Shown here: positions 40,713 to 50,838 of the stretch, piece after piece
How the letters are laid out: the number at the start of each line of letters is the position of its first letter
Position numbering within the stretch: position 1 is the first letter of the stretch
Assembly: GCA_903881665.1 (NCBI GenBank)
Contig: CAIRUC010000125.1
Location: 1-64,000 of the forward strand
Reading direction: 5' to 3'
DNA length: 64,000 nt
DNA from: an uncultured Bacteroidota bacterium
Lineage (GTDB): Bacteria > Bacteroidota > Bacteroidia > AKYH767-A > OLB10
Made by a program: the position numbers and the translations under genes
Notes under the pieces: model-generated
What the model saw: the letters and a program-made list of their open reading frames with translations, nothing else
What the model was told of the DNA's origin: nothing
Database searches by the model: none

Positions 40713-42956
40713 ATGAGAAAAATATCGCTCCTTTTTTTTGCTATTTTATTCTTTGGTCAAACGTTGGCTCAAAAAGTCAATGGCATTGACATTGATGCGC
40801 TCATCAGCAAAATGACGGTAGAAGAAAAGGCGGGGCAAATGACGCAAATTGATTTAGGTGTTATTGCTGTTGGTGATATTTGTAATCTAAAAAACCCTCA
40901 ACAACTCGATAAGGTTAAATTAAAGCGCGCACTATCTGATTATAAAGTAGGATCAGTTTTAAATGTTGGTTGTGGCAGTGGAACTATTGCTGTTGACAAT
41001 TGGCGTTCGATCATTTCCGGCATTCATGCTGCTAATACTTCGTATAATAATGAAGTTCCTGTTATATATGGCGTTGATGCTATTCATGGCGCTAATTATT
41101 CGATGGGAGCTACTTTATTTCCACAAGAAATAGGACAAGCTGCGACATGGAATCCATCGCTAATACAACAATTGAATGCAGTAACAGCGTATGAAACACG
41201 CGCAAACGGAATACCTTGGAATTTTTCACCTGTACTCGATATCGGGCGACAGCCTTTATGGTCGAGGTTCTTCGAGACTTATGGCGAAGATGTGACGTTA
41301 GCATCAAGCATGGCGAAAGCAGCCATTATTGGTATGCAAGGAAATGATGTGAATAACGCTACCCATGTAGCAGGTTGCATGAAGCATTTCTTAGGATACA
41401 GTTTCCCTTTAAGCGGACATGATCGCACACCTGCGTGGATAAGCGATCGAGAATTAAGAGAATATTTCGTGCCCACATTTCAAACGGCTATTAACGCTGG
41501 GGCTAAAACAATCATGATTAATTCGGGAGAAATTAATGGCACTCCCGTTCATGCGAATTATGATATCTTAACTACTTTGCTTCGCAATGAACTCGGATTT
41601 AAAGGTGTTGCTGTTACCGATTGGGAAGACATCTATAAGCTGGTAAATGTTCATCATGTAGCTGCTACCAAGAAGGAATCAGTTAAAATGGCTATCATGG
41701 CGGGTATCGACATGAGCATGACACCTAACGACTACGAATATACCGATTGCTTAATTGCGCTCATCAAAGAAGGAAGTATTCCAATGTCGCGTATAGACGC
41801 ATCCGTTCGACGAATTCTTATACTAAAAGCAGAACTCGGATTGTTTAAAAACACTATTTACCCTGCTTCACAGTATACTAATTTTGGAAGTAAAGAAAAT
41901 AGCGCTTTAAGTTACCGCATCGCTGGCGAGTCTATTACCTTATTGAAAAATGATAATAGCGTATTACCGTTAAGCAACGAAGGACAAAAAATTCTTGTTT
42001 GTGGACCGGCGGCTCAATCGCTAAATCTATTAAACGGAGCATGGACGCATACATGGCAAGGTGTTGATGATCGTTTCAATACAAAAGGGAAACTAACCAT
42101 CTATGAGGCGTTGAAACAAAACATGCCTAACAACATGTTAGAATATGCGAAAGGTGCTTCATTAGATTCGCTGGTTGATATATCAGATTGCATTAACAAA
42201 GCACTTACTGCCGACAAAATAATTGTTTGCCTAGGAGAAAAGCCTTCCACTGAAATTCCGGGTAACATTAATGACTTATCATTAACCTCGGCGCAACAAG
42301 AATTAGTAAATGCCTTACTCGAATTAAAAAAACCGATTATTTTGGTTTGCTGTTTTAATCGTCCTCAAATAATTCATTCCATCAGCAAAAATGTAGACGC
42401 CATAATTTACGGTTACCTACCGGGCGATGAAGGCGGAAGGGCGATTGCTGATGTTATCAATGGAAAAATTAATCCGTCAGGGAAATTACCATTCACCTAT
42501 CCTTCAGCAGTAAATGCCTTTATGCATTACGACCATAAATCATCAGAAGAATTAGATATCGACTTTTCAAACAATGCTTATCGTCCCGAATTTGATTTTG
42601 GCTATGGATTATCATATAGCACATTTGCTTATTCGAATTTTAGCGTTTCTAATGACACCCTATTAACCTATGATTCATTAATGGTATCGGTGCTTGTAAA
42701 AAACACAAGTGCGTTTCAAGGGGCTGAAACAGTACAATTATACTACCACGATCAAGTCGCATCGATTACTCCTTCGGTAAAGAAATTATTAGCTTTTAAG
42801 AAGATTTCATTGCAAGCAGGAGAATCGCAAAGAGTAGAATTTACGATTCGTGCAGCTGATCTTTCATTTATTAATAAGTCGTTGCAGCGCGTCACCGAAC
42901 CCGGCATGTTTGATCTTCTGCTTGCCAATTTCAAAACATCATTCTATGTCGATTAG
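40713..42956 (+). CDS. Glycoside hydrolase family 3 (beta-glucosidase)
   Basis: MTVEEKAGQMTQID; KHFLGYSFPLSGHDRTP; GFKGVAVTDWEDI; C-terminal fibronectin-III-like domain. Confidence 0.95.
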   Translation: MRKISLLFFAILFFGQTLAQKVNGIDIDALISKMTVEEKAGQMTQIDLGVIAVGDICNLKNPQQLDKVKLKRALSDYKVGSVLNVGCGSGTIAVDNWRSIISGIHAANTSYNNEVPVIYGVDAIHGANYSMGATLFPQEIGQAATWNPSLIQQLNAVTAYETRANGIPWNFSPVLDIGRQPLWSRFFETYGEDVTLASSMAKAAIIGMQGNDVNNATHVAGCMKHFLGYSFPLSGHDRTPAWISDRELREYFVPTFQTAINAGAKTIMINSGEINGTPVHANYDILTTLLRNELGFKGVAVTDWEDIYKLVNVHHVAATKKESVKMAIMAGIDMSMTPNDYEYTDCLIALIKEGSIPMSRIDASVRRILILKAELGLFKNTIYPASQYTNFGSKENSALSYRIAGESITLLKNDNSVLPLSNEGQKILVCGPAAQSLNLLNGAWTHTWQGVDDRFNTKGKLTIYEALKQNMPNNMLEYAKGASLDSLVDISDCINKALTADKIIVCLGEKPSTEIPGNINDLSLTSAQQELVNALLELKKPIILVCCFNRPQIIHSISKNVDAIIYGYLPGDEGGRAIADVINGKINPSGKLPFTYPSAVNAFMHYDHKSSEELDIDFSNNAYRPEFDFGYGLSYSTFAYSNFSVSNDTLLTYDSLMVSVLVKNTSAFQGAETVQLYYHDQVASITPSVKKLLAFKKISLQAGESQRVEFTIRAADLSFINKSLQRVTEPGMFDLLLANFKTSFYVD

Positions 42957-43785
42957 CAATTTAACCCGATGGTTGTTAGCCTTAAGCGCAGGACTATTGT
43001 TTTCATGTAAACAATCAGACCCTCCAACCCCCAATACTTCGGAGAAAGGAGATTTTTCATTCTCTGGTTACGATTGGAAATACAAAAACAGTAGTGGAAA
43101 TCAAGTAGGTCCCGGCCCGAATTTATTTTCATCGAGTAGCGACAATATTTGGTTAGATCAAGATAGTATGTTGCATTTAAAAATCACGAAGCGCAACGGT
43201 CTTTGGTATTGCAGTGAAGTAATTTCTACAAAAGAATTCGGTTACGGCACGTTCATCTTCACTACACAAAGTGACTTAACAACACTAAATGAAAAATCAA
43301 TTTTCGGATTATTTTCATGGAACGACTATTCTTTCTATAATCAAGGAAATAGCGAAGTAGATATTGAATTTGCGCGATGGAACAATGCCAATGATTCGTT
43401 ACTATTAACGTATAGTGTTCAGCCCGTTTGGTTCGATAATGCCTCTCCTTATGCCGAACGTACGCGTAGGCCGCAAATGCAAGTAAATAAATTAAAAACG
43501 ACAAGTACACATGTCTTTCGTTGGACACCGGACTCCGTCACGTGGAAATCATACGAAGGAAGTAATTATCCTGGAATCAATTTGCTCGCTTCATGGGCAT
43601 TCGATAAAACGAATCCTGCACGAACAAAAATCGAAGGGGGAATTACTTCTGCACCGATTATTATTCCTGCACCAGACGACAGCACTAATGTCCGTTTAAA
43701 CCTATGGTTATTAAACGGACAAGCGCCGAGCAACGGAACTGAATCGGAAGTAGTGATTAAATCATTCCGTTACATTCCCCTTTAA
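42946..43785 (+). CDS. Glycoside hydrolase family 16-like lipoprotein (licheninase/laminarinase type)
   Basis: Catalytic-type EVDIEF motif (ExDxE), lipobox LLFSC; ATG at 42946 overlaps the GH3 3' end. Confidence 0.85.
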   Translation: MSISNLTRWLLALSAGLLFSCKQSDPPTPNTSEKGDFSFSGYDWKYKNSSGNQVGPGPNLFSSSSDNIWLDQDSMLHLKITKRNGLWYCSEVISTKEFGYGTFIFTTQSDLTTLNEKSIFGLFSWNDYSFYNQGNSEVDIEFARWNNANDSLLLTYSVQPVWFDNASPYAERTRRPQMQVNKLKTTSTHVFRWTPDSVTWKSYEGSNYPGINLLASWAFDKTNPARTKIEGGITSAPIIIPAPDDSTNVRLNLWLLNGQAPSNGTESEVVIKSFRYIPL

Positions 43786-43818
43786 AAACACCCTATAACA
43801 GAAACTTAAATAAATCCG

Positions 43819-45117
43819 ATGAAAAAACTATTACTCATTCTACTCATTAGTTTAGGATGGTCGATTGGCCAAGCACAAAATGTAAATGTGACATTTCAAG
43901 TACACAGTCCAGATTCAACACCAGTTTATGTATTTGGAAGTTGGAGCAACTGGACGAACTGGCCCGGCGATTTAATGACAGACATTGGCAATGGATATTA
44001 TATAAAGTCGTTATCCATTCCGGCAAGTGCTACGCATGAATTTTTATTTGTAAATGGTGTTGGTTCAACAAAAGAAATTTTAGATCCTACATGGCCTTGC
44101 ACAAATGGCAATGGACAATACACCAATCGTGTATTAACACTTGGCGCTACCGACACAACGGTTTGCAATGACTGGCAATCGTGTAATACCTGTTCGGCAC
44201 CAGCAAGTAATGTAGCAGTAACTTTTCAAGTATTTCAACCTGACTCAACACCAGTTTATGTTTTCGGAAGTTGGAGTGGATGGCAAAACTGGCCTGGCGA
44301 TTTAATGTCATCGATTGGCAACGGATATTATGCTACTACATTGTATTTACCATCGAGCACGGTGTACGAATATCTTTATACTAACGGTGTTGGACCTACG
44401 AAAGAAGTATTAGATCCTGCTTGGCCTTGCACAAATGGCAATGGACAATACACCAATCGTGTGCTAACATTAGGCAGTGCCGACACTTCAGTTTGCAATG
44501 TATGGAAATCATGTAACACTTGTGCGGTAGCGTCAACAACAGTAAATATAACATTTAGAGTACAGAGCCCTGATTCATTGCCGGTGTTTTTATTCGGCAA
44601 TTGGAGCAATTGGAGCAATTGGCCTGGAGACTTAATGACACCTGTTTCTGGAAATACGTATGAAGTAACATTACCCTTAACCTCATCGACGCCCTATGAA
44701 TATTTATTTGTTAATGGAAATGGCCCTACCAAAGAAATATTAAATCCTGCGTGGAGTTGTACTAATGGAAATTCACAATACACCAACCGTGTATTTATTC
44801 CGGGAGGAAGTGATACAACGATTTGTGCAATATGGTCAACATGTAGCAACTGTTCAACATCAGGAATTACAAGCATCAACAACAATGATGTAAAAGTAAT
44901 CGTGAATAAAAAAGGAATTCGCTTTACGAGTTCGCAATATAGTGAAACCGCTTCGCTGCAAATTTTCGACGTTGCTGGAAGATGTATTTACAAGCAAGAA
45001 AAGCCGGTAGCTATCAACAACACAATTCCAATATCACTAAAAACGGGAGAAATGTATCTCATACGTTGCAATATCAATGGCGAACCGGCAACATTTAAAG
45101 CCATCATCACCGAATAA
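43819..45117 (+). CDS. Three tandem CBM-like modules plus T9SS type A sorting domain
   Basis: Three repeats of FQVxxPDSTPVYVFGSWSxWxNWPGDLM...PCTNGNxQYTNRV...DTxxCxxWxxCxxC; C-terminal DVAGRCIYKQ...YLIRCNING. Confidence 0.88.
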   Translation: MKKLLLILLISLGWSIGQAQNVNVTFQVHSPDSTPVYVFGSWSNWTNWPGDLMTDIGNGYYIKSLSIPASATHEFLFVNGVGSTKEILDPTWPCTNGNGQYTNRVLTLGATDTTVCNDWQSCNTCSAPASNVAVTFQVFQPDSTPVYVFGSWSGWQNWPGDLMSSIGNGYYATTLYLPSSTVYEYLYTNGVGPTKEVLDPAWPCTNGNGQYTNRVLTLGSADTSVCNVWKSCNTCAVASTTVNITFRVQSPDSLPVFLFGNWSNWSNWPGDLMTPVSGNTYEVTLPLTSSTPYEYLFVNGNGPTKEILNPAWSCTNGNSQYTNRVFIPGGSDTTICAIWSTCSNCSTSGITSINNNDVKVIVNKKGIRFTSSQYSETASLQIFDVAGRCIYKQEKPVAINNTIPISLKTGEMYLIRCNINGEPATFKAIITE

Positions 45118-45147
45118 ACTTAAAAACACCTAAATAACTAAAATCAA

Positions 45148-48100
45148 ATGAAAACAAAATTACTTAGTACACTACTTGGTGTGCTTGTGTCGGTTTTCAG
45201 TTTCGGACAAACTGCAGTAGATCTGCCTGTAAGCTTCGATGACTCAAACGTGGCATACAACCTCGTCGATTTCGGAGGCAACGCCTCTAATATTGTAACT
45301 GATCCGACAGGAGGTACCAATCTCGTAGTCCAAATCAACAAATCGAATACAGCAGCATTGTGGGCAGGAACTACCATTGGTGGAACTGCAGGTTTTGCGA
45401 ATTCAATTCCATTTGTATCGGGCACAACACGTATCTCTATGCGCGTTTACTCACCGGATGCAGGAATTCAAGTGCGATTAAAAGCGGAAGATCCTACAAA
45501 CCCTACAATCAGCGTAGAAACGGAAGCCACCACCACCACTGCGAATGCGTGGGAAACACTAGAATTTAATTTTGCGAATCAAGCAAACGGAACCGCCGCT
45601 ATTAACTACAACAATAACTATCAAAAGCTTTCGATGTTCTTTAACTTCGGAGTTGACGGTGCTACTGCAGGAGCAAAAACATATTATGCCGATGATATCG
45701 AATTTTTACCTGCTGTTATCTTACCAATCACGATAACATTCCAAGTACAAAATCCTGATTCAACACCTGTATTTATTTTCGGAAGTTGGAGTGGCTGGAG
45801 CAATTGGCCTGGAACATTAATGACATCGGTAGGAAATAATACGTATACAGCCGATATTACATTGACTCCTGCAAGCAACTACGAATACTTATTCGTAAAC
45901 GGAGGAACAACACCAACCAAAGAAGTGTTAAATCCTACAGATCCATGTACGAATGGTAACACGCAATACACCAACCGCGTGATTAATACGGGATCAACAG
46001 ATACAACAATTTGTTCTATTTGGAATACATGTAATTCATGTGGCGTAGTAGTTACTACACAAGTTGATCTTCCTATAACCTTCGACGATGCCACTACGAA
46101 TTATGCATTAGTTGATTTTGGCGGAAATGCAAGCACTATCGAGCCTGACCCTTCTGGTGGATCAAACAACGTATGTAAAGTTGTTAAATCGAACACAGCG
46201 CAGTTATGGGCAGGAACAACAGTTGGTGGTCCTGTAGGATTAGCGAATGCTATTCCTTTTTCGGCAAATGCTACTAAAATTTCGATGCGTGTATTTTCAC
46301 CTGATGCAGGTATTCAAATACGCATGAAAGCAGAAGATCCTACAAACGCAGGAATTAGTGTAGAAACAGAAGCGACTACTACAACATCAAATGCATGGGA
46401 AACATTAGTATTTGATTTCGCTAATCAGGCAAATGGAACGGCGGTTATTAACTACAATAATGTTTACCAAATGATTTCTGTATTCTTCAACTTCGGTATT
46501 GACGGCACAACTGCAGGAACTAAAACCTATTACTTCGACGATGTTCAATTTACCGTGAAGCAAATTGACCTTCCCGTAACATTTGAAGATACTACTACCA
46601 ATTATGCATTAGTTGATTTTGGCGGAAATGCAAGCAATATTGAGACTGACCCTGCTGGAGGTTCAAACAACGTATGTAAAATTGTTAAATCAAACTCAGC
46701 GCAGTTATGGGCAGGAACAACGGTAGGTGGTCCTGCGGGATTAGCTACAAAAATTCCATTTGCAGCAAATTCAACTAAAATTTCGATGCGCGTATTTTCA
46801 CCTGATGCTGGTATTCAAGTACGCATGAAAGCAGAAGACCCTGCGAACCCAACAATTAGTGTAGAAACAGAAGCGACTACTACAACATCAAATGCTTGGG
46901 AAACATTAGAATTTAATTTCGCTAATCAAGCAAACGGAACGGCAGCTATTAACTTCGCTAATGTTTACCAAATGATTTCTGTATTCTTCAACTTCGGAAT
47001 TCCTGGGGCTTCTGTAGGAACAAAAACCTATTACTTCGACGATATTCAAATGATGCCTCCTGGCCCATCAACGATTAACGTATCCTTCCAAGTTCAAAAT
47101 CCTGATTCAACACCAGTGTATCTCTTTGGTAGCTGGAGTGGATGGAGCAATTGGCCTGGAGATTTGATGAGTTCTGTTGGTAACGGAACATACTCTGCGA
47201 CTATTCCTTTAAATGCATCGACCAACTACGAGTATTTATTTGTTAACGGTAGCACACCTACAAAAGAAGCATTAAATCCAAATGATCCTTGTACTAACGG
47301 AAATACGCAATACACTAATCGTGTAATCAACACCGGAGTAACTGATACTACCCTTTGTTCTATTTGGAATACCTGTAATTCATGTAACGTGGTAGTAACA
47401 GTTCCCGTTGATTTACCTGTAACATTCGAAGACATCAATACTGTTTATGGATTAACCGATTTCGGCGGAAACAGCAGTACTATCGTTGCTGATCCTACAG
47501 GAGCATCAAACACCGTTGCTCGCGTGGAAAAAACAAATACTGCACAAACATGGGCAGGGACTACAATTGGAGGAAGCATTGGTTTTTATCATGTAATTCC
47601 TTTTGCGTCTGGCGCAACAAAAATAAGAATGCGTGTTTACTCTCCTGATAGCGGAATTCAAATCCGTATGAAAACAGAAGACCCTTCGAACCCTACAATC
47701 AGTGTAGAAACTGAAGCTACTACTACTACTGCAAATGCATGGGAAACCTTAGAATTCAATTTTGCCAATCAAGCAAACGGAACAGCGGCGATCAACTTCG
47801 CTAATGTGTATCAGAAGCTAAGTGTATTCTTCAACTTCGGAATTGACGGAGCTACTGCAGGAACTAAAATTTACTATTTCGATGATGTAGAATTCGGTGG
47901 TAATCCTCCTGCAGCAGTAAATTATACTTTCCGTGTTCAAAATCCTGATTCAGTACCCGTATTTGTATTTGGTAGTTGGAGCGGATGGAGTAACTGGCCA
48001 GGAACATTAATGACATCGATTGGAAATAATATGTACGAAGCAACGATTTCTTTAACAGAAAACAATAGTTACGAATTTTTATATGTGAATGGCGGAACTA

Positions 48101-48495
48101 CTCCAACCAAAGAATTATTAGATCCATCGTGGCCATGTACAAACGGAAATTCGCAATACACGAACCGTATTTTAACTACCGGTACAAGCGACTCAACCAT
48201 CTGTTCAATTTGGGCAACATGTAGTGTCTGTTCAACAGTTGGAGTAAATGAATTAAGCAATGCCGATGTAAAAGTAGTAATGCAAAATGATGGTGTTCGA
48301 ATTCTATCATCAGAATTCAATCACGCTGATGAATTAGAAATAATGGATGTATTAGGAAGAACCATTTATTCAACAACAGGAAATGTTCCTGTGAATAGTT
48401 TCATTCCTGTTAACTTCGGCAGCGGATCCGTTTATTTAATTAAATTAAAAGTAAACGGAGCAACTGCTATCTATAAAGGATTTGCTGGAAATTAA
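45148..48495 (+). CDS. Seven-module protein (A-B-A-A-B-A-B) of two carbohydrate-binding-like repeat types plus T9SS domain
   Basis: A repeats VDLPVTFEDxxTxYALVDFGGNAS...KTYYFDD; B repeats FQVQNPDSTPVFIFGSWSGWSNWPG...; C-terminal MDVLGRTIYST...VYLIKLKVNG. Confidence 0.9.
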   Translation: MKTKLLSTLLGVLVSVFSFGQTAVDLPVSFDDSNVAYNLVDFGGNASNIVTDPTGGTNLVVQINKSNTAALWAGTTIGGTAGFANSIPFVSGTTRISMRVYSPDAGIQVRLKAEDPTNPTISVETEATTTTANAWETLEFNFANQANGTAAINYNNNYQKLSMFFNFGVDGATAGAKTYYADDIEFLPAVILPITITFQVQNPDSTPVFIFGSWSGWSNWPGTLMTSVGNNTYTADITLTPASNYEYLFVNGGTTPTKEVLNPTDPCTNGNTQYTNRVINTGSTDTTICSIWNTCNSCGVVVTTQVDLPITFDDATTNYALVDFGGNASTIEPDPSGGSNNVCKVVKSNTAQLWAGTTVGGPVGLANAIPFSANATKISMRVFSPDAGIQIRMKAEDPTNAGISVETEATTTTSNAWETLVFDFANQANGTAVINYNNVYQMISVFFNFGIDGTTAGTKTYYFDDVQFTVKQIDLPVTFEDTTTNYALVDFGGNASNIETDPAGGSNNVCKIVKSNSAQLWAGTTVGGPAGLATKIPFAANSTKISMRVFSPDAGIQVRMKAEDPANPTISVETEATTTTSNAWETLEFNFANQANGTAAINFANVYQMISVFFNFGIPGASVGTKTYYFDDIQMMPPGPSTINVSFQVQNPDSTPVYLFGSWSGWSNWPGDLMSSVGNGTYSATIPLNASTNYEYLFVNGSTPTKEALNPNDPCTNGNTQYTNRVINTGVTDTTLCSIWNTCNSCNVVVTVPVDLPVTFEDINTVYGLTDFGGNSSTIVADPTGASNTVARVEKTNTAQTWAGTTIGGSIGFYHVIPFASGATKIRMRVYSPDSGIQIRMKTEDPSNPTISVETEATTTTANAWETLEFNFANQANGTAAINFANVYQKLSVFFNFGIDGATAGTKIYYFDDVEFGGNPPAAVNYTFRVQNPDSVPVFVFGSWSGWSNWPGTLMTSIGNNMYEATISLTENNSYEFLYVNGGTTPTKELLDPSWPCTNGNSQYTNRILTTGTSDSTICSIWATCSVCSTVGVNELSNADVKVVMQNDGVRILSSEFNHADELEIMDVLGRTIYSTTGNVPVNSFIPVNFGSGSVYLIKLKVNGATAIYKGFAGN
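45211..48240 (+). repeat. Alternating in-frame A (about 165 aa) and B (about 110 aa) protein repeats
   Basis: Four A units start near 45211, 46060, 46558, 47402; three B units start near 45721, 47068, 47917. Confidence 0.88.
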
Positions 48496-48518
48496 TTATT
48501 AGGTTTTTTCTATAGTTG

Positions 48519-48549
48519 GGGTTCGCGTAACAGCGAACCCTTTTTTTTT
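48519..48549 (+). terminator. Rho-independent terminator ending the glucan locus
   Basis: gggttcgc-gtaaca-gcgaaccc followed by TTTTTTTTT. Confidence 0.9.
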
Positions 48550-49003
48550 GACTATAGATTATTGGCGATAGAGGCTGGTGCCTTTTGCGCTAACGCGGTT
48601 TACGGTTTATCCTAAAGTGTGCTTTTTCTGCTCTACTGCTGGGTTTACGAGAGGCAGCAGATTGCGAAGAAGTAAAAGATAAATTATATTTTATTCATTC
48701 ATAATCAAAAGTCCGCTAAACATCAATTCGAAATTTCAATTTTCGTCAGCCCATGGTCGCAAACGATATCATAATAACTCTTTGTTCATCGGAAATCCGC
48801 AAAACCAGCTTCATCCGTAGCCAATTAAAAAAATGCCGGCCAATTCCCTACAGCAGAAACGAATTTTTTCAGATCAAAAAAAAATACTATGCGGCACACT
48901 GCCCTAATCCAAAATCCAAAATTCGTTTCTGCAAGGTTGCAGCAATTTCACTTCCCTCCTTTTCCACTACATATTTGTAGCATACAATTTTAAAAAACAG
49001 AAT

Positions 49004-49618
49004 ATGAAATCTATTACACATTATCAGCTGATCCTCGACATGAGTGGCAGCATGGGTTCGGCCCGTTTCGACACATTAAATGCTGTAAATGCGCAAATTG
49101 AATCCATTCGTAAATCTGCACTTGAGCACCCTAATCAAGAAATTCAAACATCACTGTGTGTTTTTAATACAAGTGTTAAAACCATCTTTAATAGTCTTTC
49201 ACCTCAGCAACTCCCATTGCTTACCATGAATCAGTACACTCCTAATGGTAATACAGCGTTGCTTGATGCATTAGGAATGCGTATCGTAGATTTAGAGCGT
49301 TCTATTGGCAGTTCCGATGATGTGGTTCTAGTAATTATTACCGATGGCGAAGAAAACGCCTCACAGAGCTTTAATTACCCTCAGGTGGCAGAAACTATAG
49401 CGCGATTAAAACAAACCGAACGCTGGACATTCTCTTTCTTAGGTGCCGATATTGATGCATGGCAGATGGCGCGCAACTTAAATATTGAAAAAGAGGAGGT
49501 GGTAAGTTTTAATAAAAGTGAAATTCGCGATACCTTCAATACCGTGAATGAAAGCCTTTCAGAATATTTAACAAATAAAGAAAGTGGGTTGAAGAATAAA
49601 GGATTATTTAAAAAATAA
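49004..49618 (+). CDS. VWA domain-containing protein
   Basis: YQLILDMSGSMGSARFDTLN (MIDAS DxSxS), NGNTALLDALG, VLVIITDGEENAS. Confidence 0.93.
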   Translation: MKSITHYQLILDMSGSMGSARFDTLNAVNAQIESIRKSALEHPNQEIQTSLCVFNTSVKTIFNSLSPQQLPLLTMNQYTPNGNTALLDALGMRIVDLERSIGSSDDVVLVIITDGEENASQSFNYPQVAETIARLKQTERWTFSFLGADIDAWQMARNLNIEKEEVVSFNKSEIRDTFNTVNESLSEYLTNKESGLKNKGLFKK

Positions 49619-49683
49619 TGTTGTTGCCCCCGTAAATATCAAATACAGTTCGTATTTATGGGGGCAACCATTAAAATCAATTT

Positions 49684-50838
49684 TTGGGAGCTTCGCCCAT
49701 TTTTAATATCTTTATCTCAATGAACGTACATCTTATACGCAGTAAAAATGTAACCAACGACCTCTATTACGGGGTTATTGAATATTTACAACATATTACA
49801 GGGCCCGTAAATTTTCTTTCTGAAAAAGAACGTCGAGAAATCACCATTAATGATGAAATGAGAATGTTGTTGCCAGAAGATCCGGAGTTTCATATCAAAT
49901 CAATTAATATGGTAAAAGAAAGTTCGCCGATGTATTTTAACCCAATTAAAACGATATCATGGAGCGACTTATTTAATACTTGTCATCAGTATCGCATTAA
50001 GAAAGGAATACCGCAAGATGATATAGTTATTTTATTAACTGAATATGGTAATCACTCTAACTGGTTTATTGGTTACGATGAAGAGCAAGTAAATAATTAT
50101 TTTGTGCATGTTGAGAATTGGGAGCACTATTTAGAGAATGATGCACGTTACCCTATAGCGTATTTAATTGCAACGTTATTACTAAAAACAAAGTTGTTTT
50201 CGACGCCGAAAGAACTAATGGCCAATTTTCATAGCGTTAGCAAAGGGTGTATTATGGATTTTTGTCGTGATAAAACAGAAATCACATTGAAGATGCGCAC
50301 GGCCGACATTTGCCGTAATTGTCAGCAATTAATTGCGGAGCGATCCATCCCTTTTGCATTGACGCGATACACAATAGAGATGATGGAAGACATTCGCAAG
50401 ATGTTATTATTCCGTGAACGATTTGCTGTACTTCGCACTGCACTACCCTTAGTGATAAAAGGATATATGCGCAAGTTATATATTCCCGATTTAGGCAACC
50501 TGCAGATCAACTTAAGTCCAATGGAGCGATCCATTTATTTGTTGTTTATAAATCACCCTGAAGGCATACGCTTAGCCGAGATGAGCGATCACAAAGAAGA
50601 GCTGAAAAGCATTTTGAATATCGTCTCACGCAACAGCGACTTAGCGGTTATTAATTCTGGGGTTGATGAACTCTGTGCCTACAACAGCAACTCTCTCAGC
50701 GAAAAGATCTCTCGCATCCGACGCAAATTCAGAGACCTTCTCGGCGACGAAATGGCCGAGCACTACATCATTAAAGGCCCTAACGGCGAAATCAAAAAGA
50801 TTGAATTAGATAGAGCGTTGGTAAAGGAGGAAAATTAA
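49684..50838 (+). CDS. Hypothetical protein with Cys4 motif and a C-terminal domain shared with the 52124-54175 product
   Basis: GCIMDFCRDKTEITLKMRTADICRNCQQL; C-terminal MERSIYLLFINHPEGIRLAEMSDHKEELKSIL...RIRRKFRDLLGDEMAEHYIIKGPNGEIKKI; probable start MNVHLIRSK at 49720. Confidence 0.8.
   Translation: MGASPIFNIFISMNVHLIRSKNVTNDLYYGVIEYLQHITGPVNFLSEKERREITINDEMRMLLPEDPEFHIKSINMVKESSPMYFNPIKTISWSDLFNTCHQYRIKKGIPQDDIVILLTEYGNHSNWFIGYDEEQVNNYFVHVENWEHYLENDARYPIAYLIATLLLKTKLFSTPKELMANFHSVSKGCIMDFCRDKTEITLKMRTADICRNCQQLIAERSIPFALTRYTIEMMEDIRKMLLFRERFAVLRTALPLVIKGYMRKLYIPDLGNLQINLSPMERSIYLLFINHPEGIRLAEMSDHKEELKSILNIVSRNSDLAVINSGVDELCAYNSNSLSEKISRIRRKFRDLLGDEMAEHYIIKGPNGEIKKIELDRALVKEEN

Noticed and set aside
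44376-48320. Recurring minus-strand ORFs (44376, 44694, 45144, 45684, 45879, 47226, 48069)
   Set aside because: They are antisense shadows of the repeated CBM-like modules, which explains their mutual similarity.
43819-48495. Possible CRISPR or satellite array
   Set aside because: Repeats are long, diverged and in frame as protein modules; no short identical repeats with unique spacers.
48753-48980. 75-aa ORF upstream of the VWA gene
   Set aside because: Low-complexity basic translation without recognisable motif in an AT-rich intergenic region.
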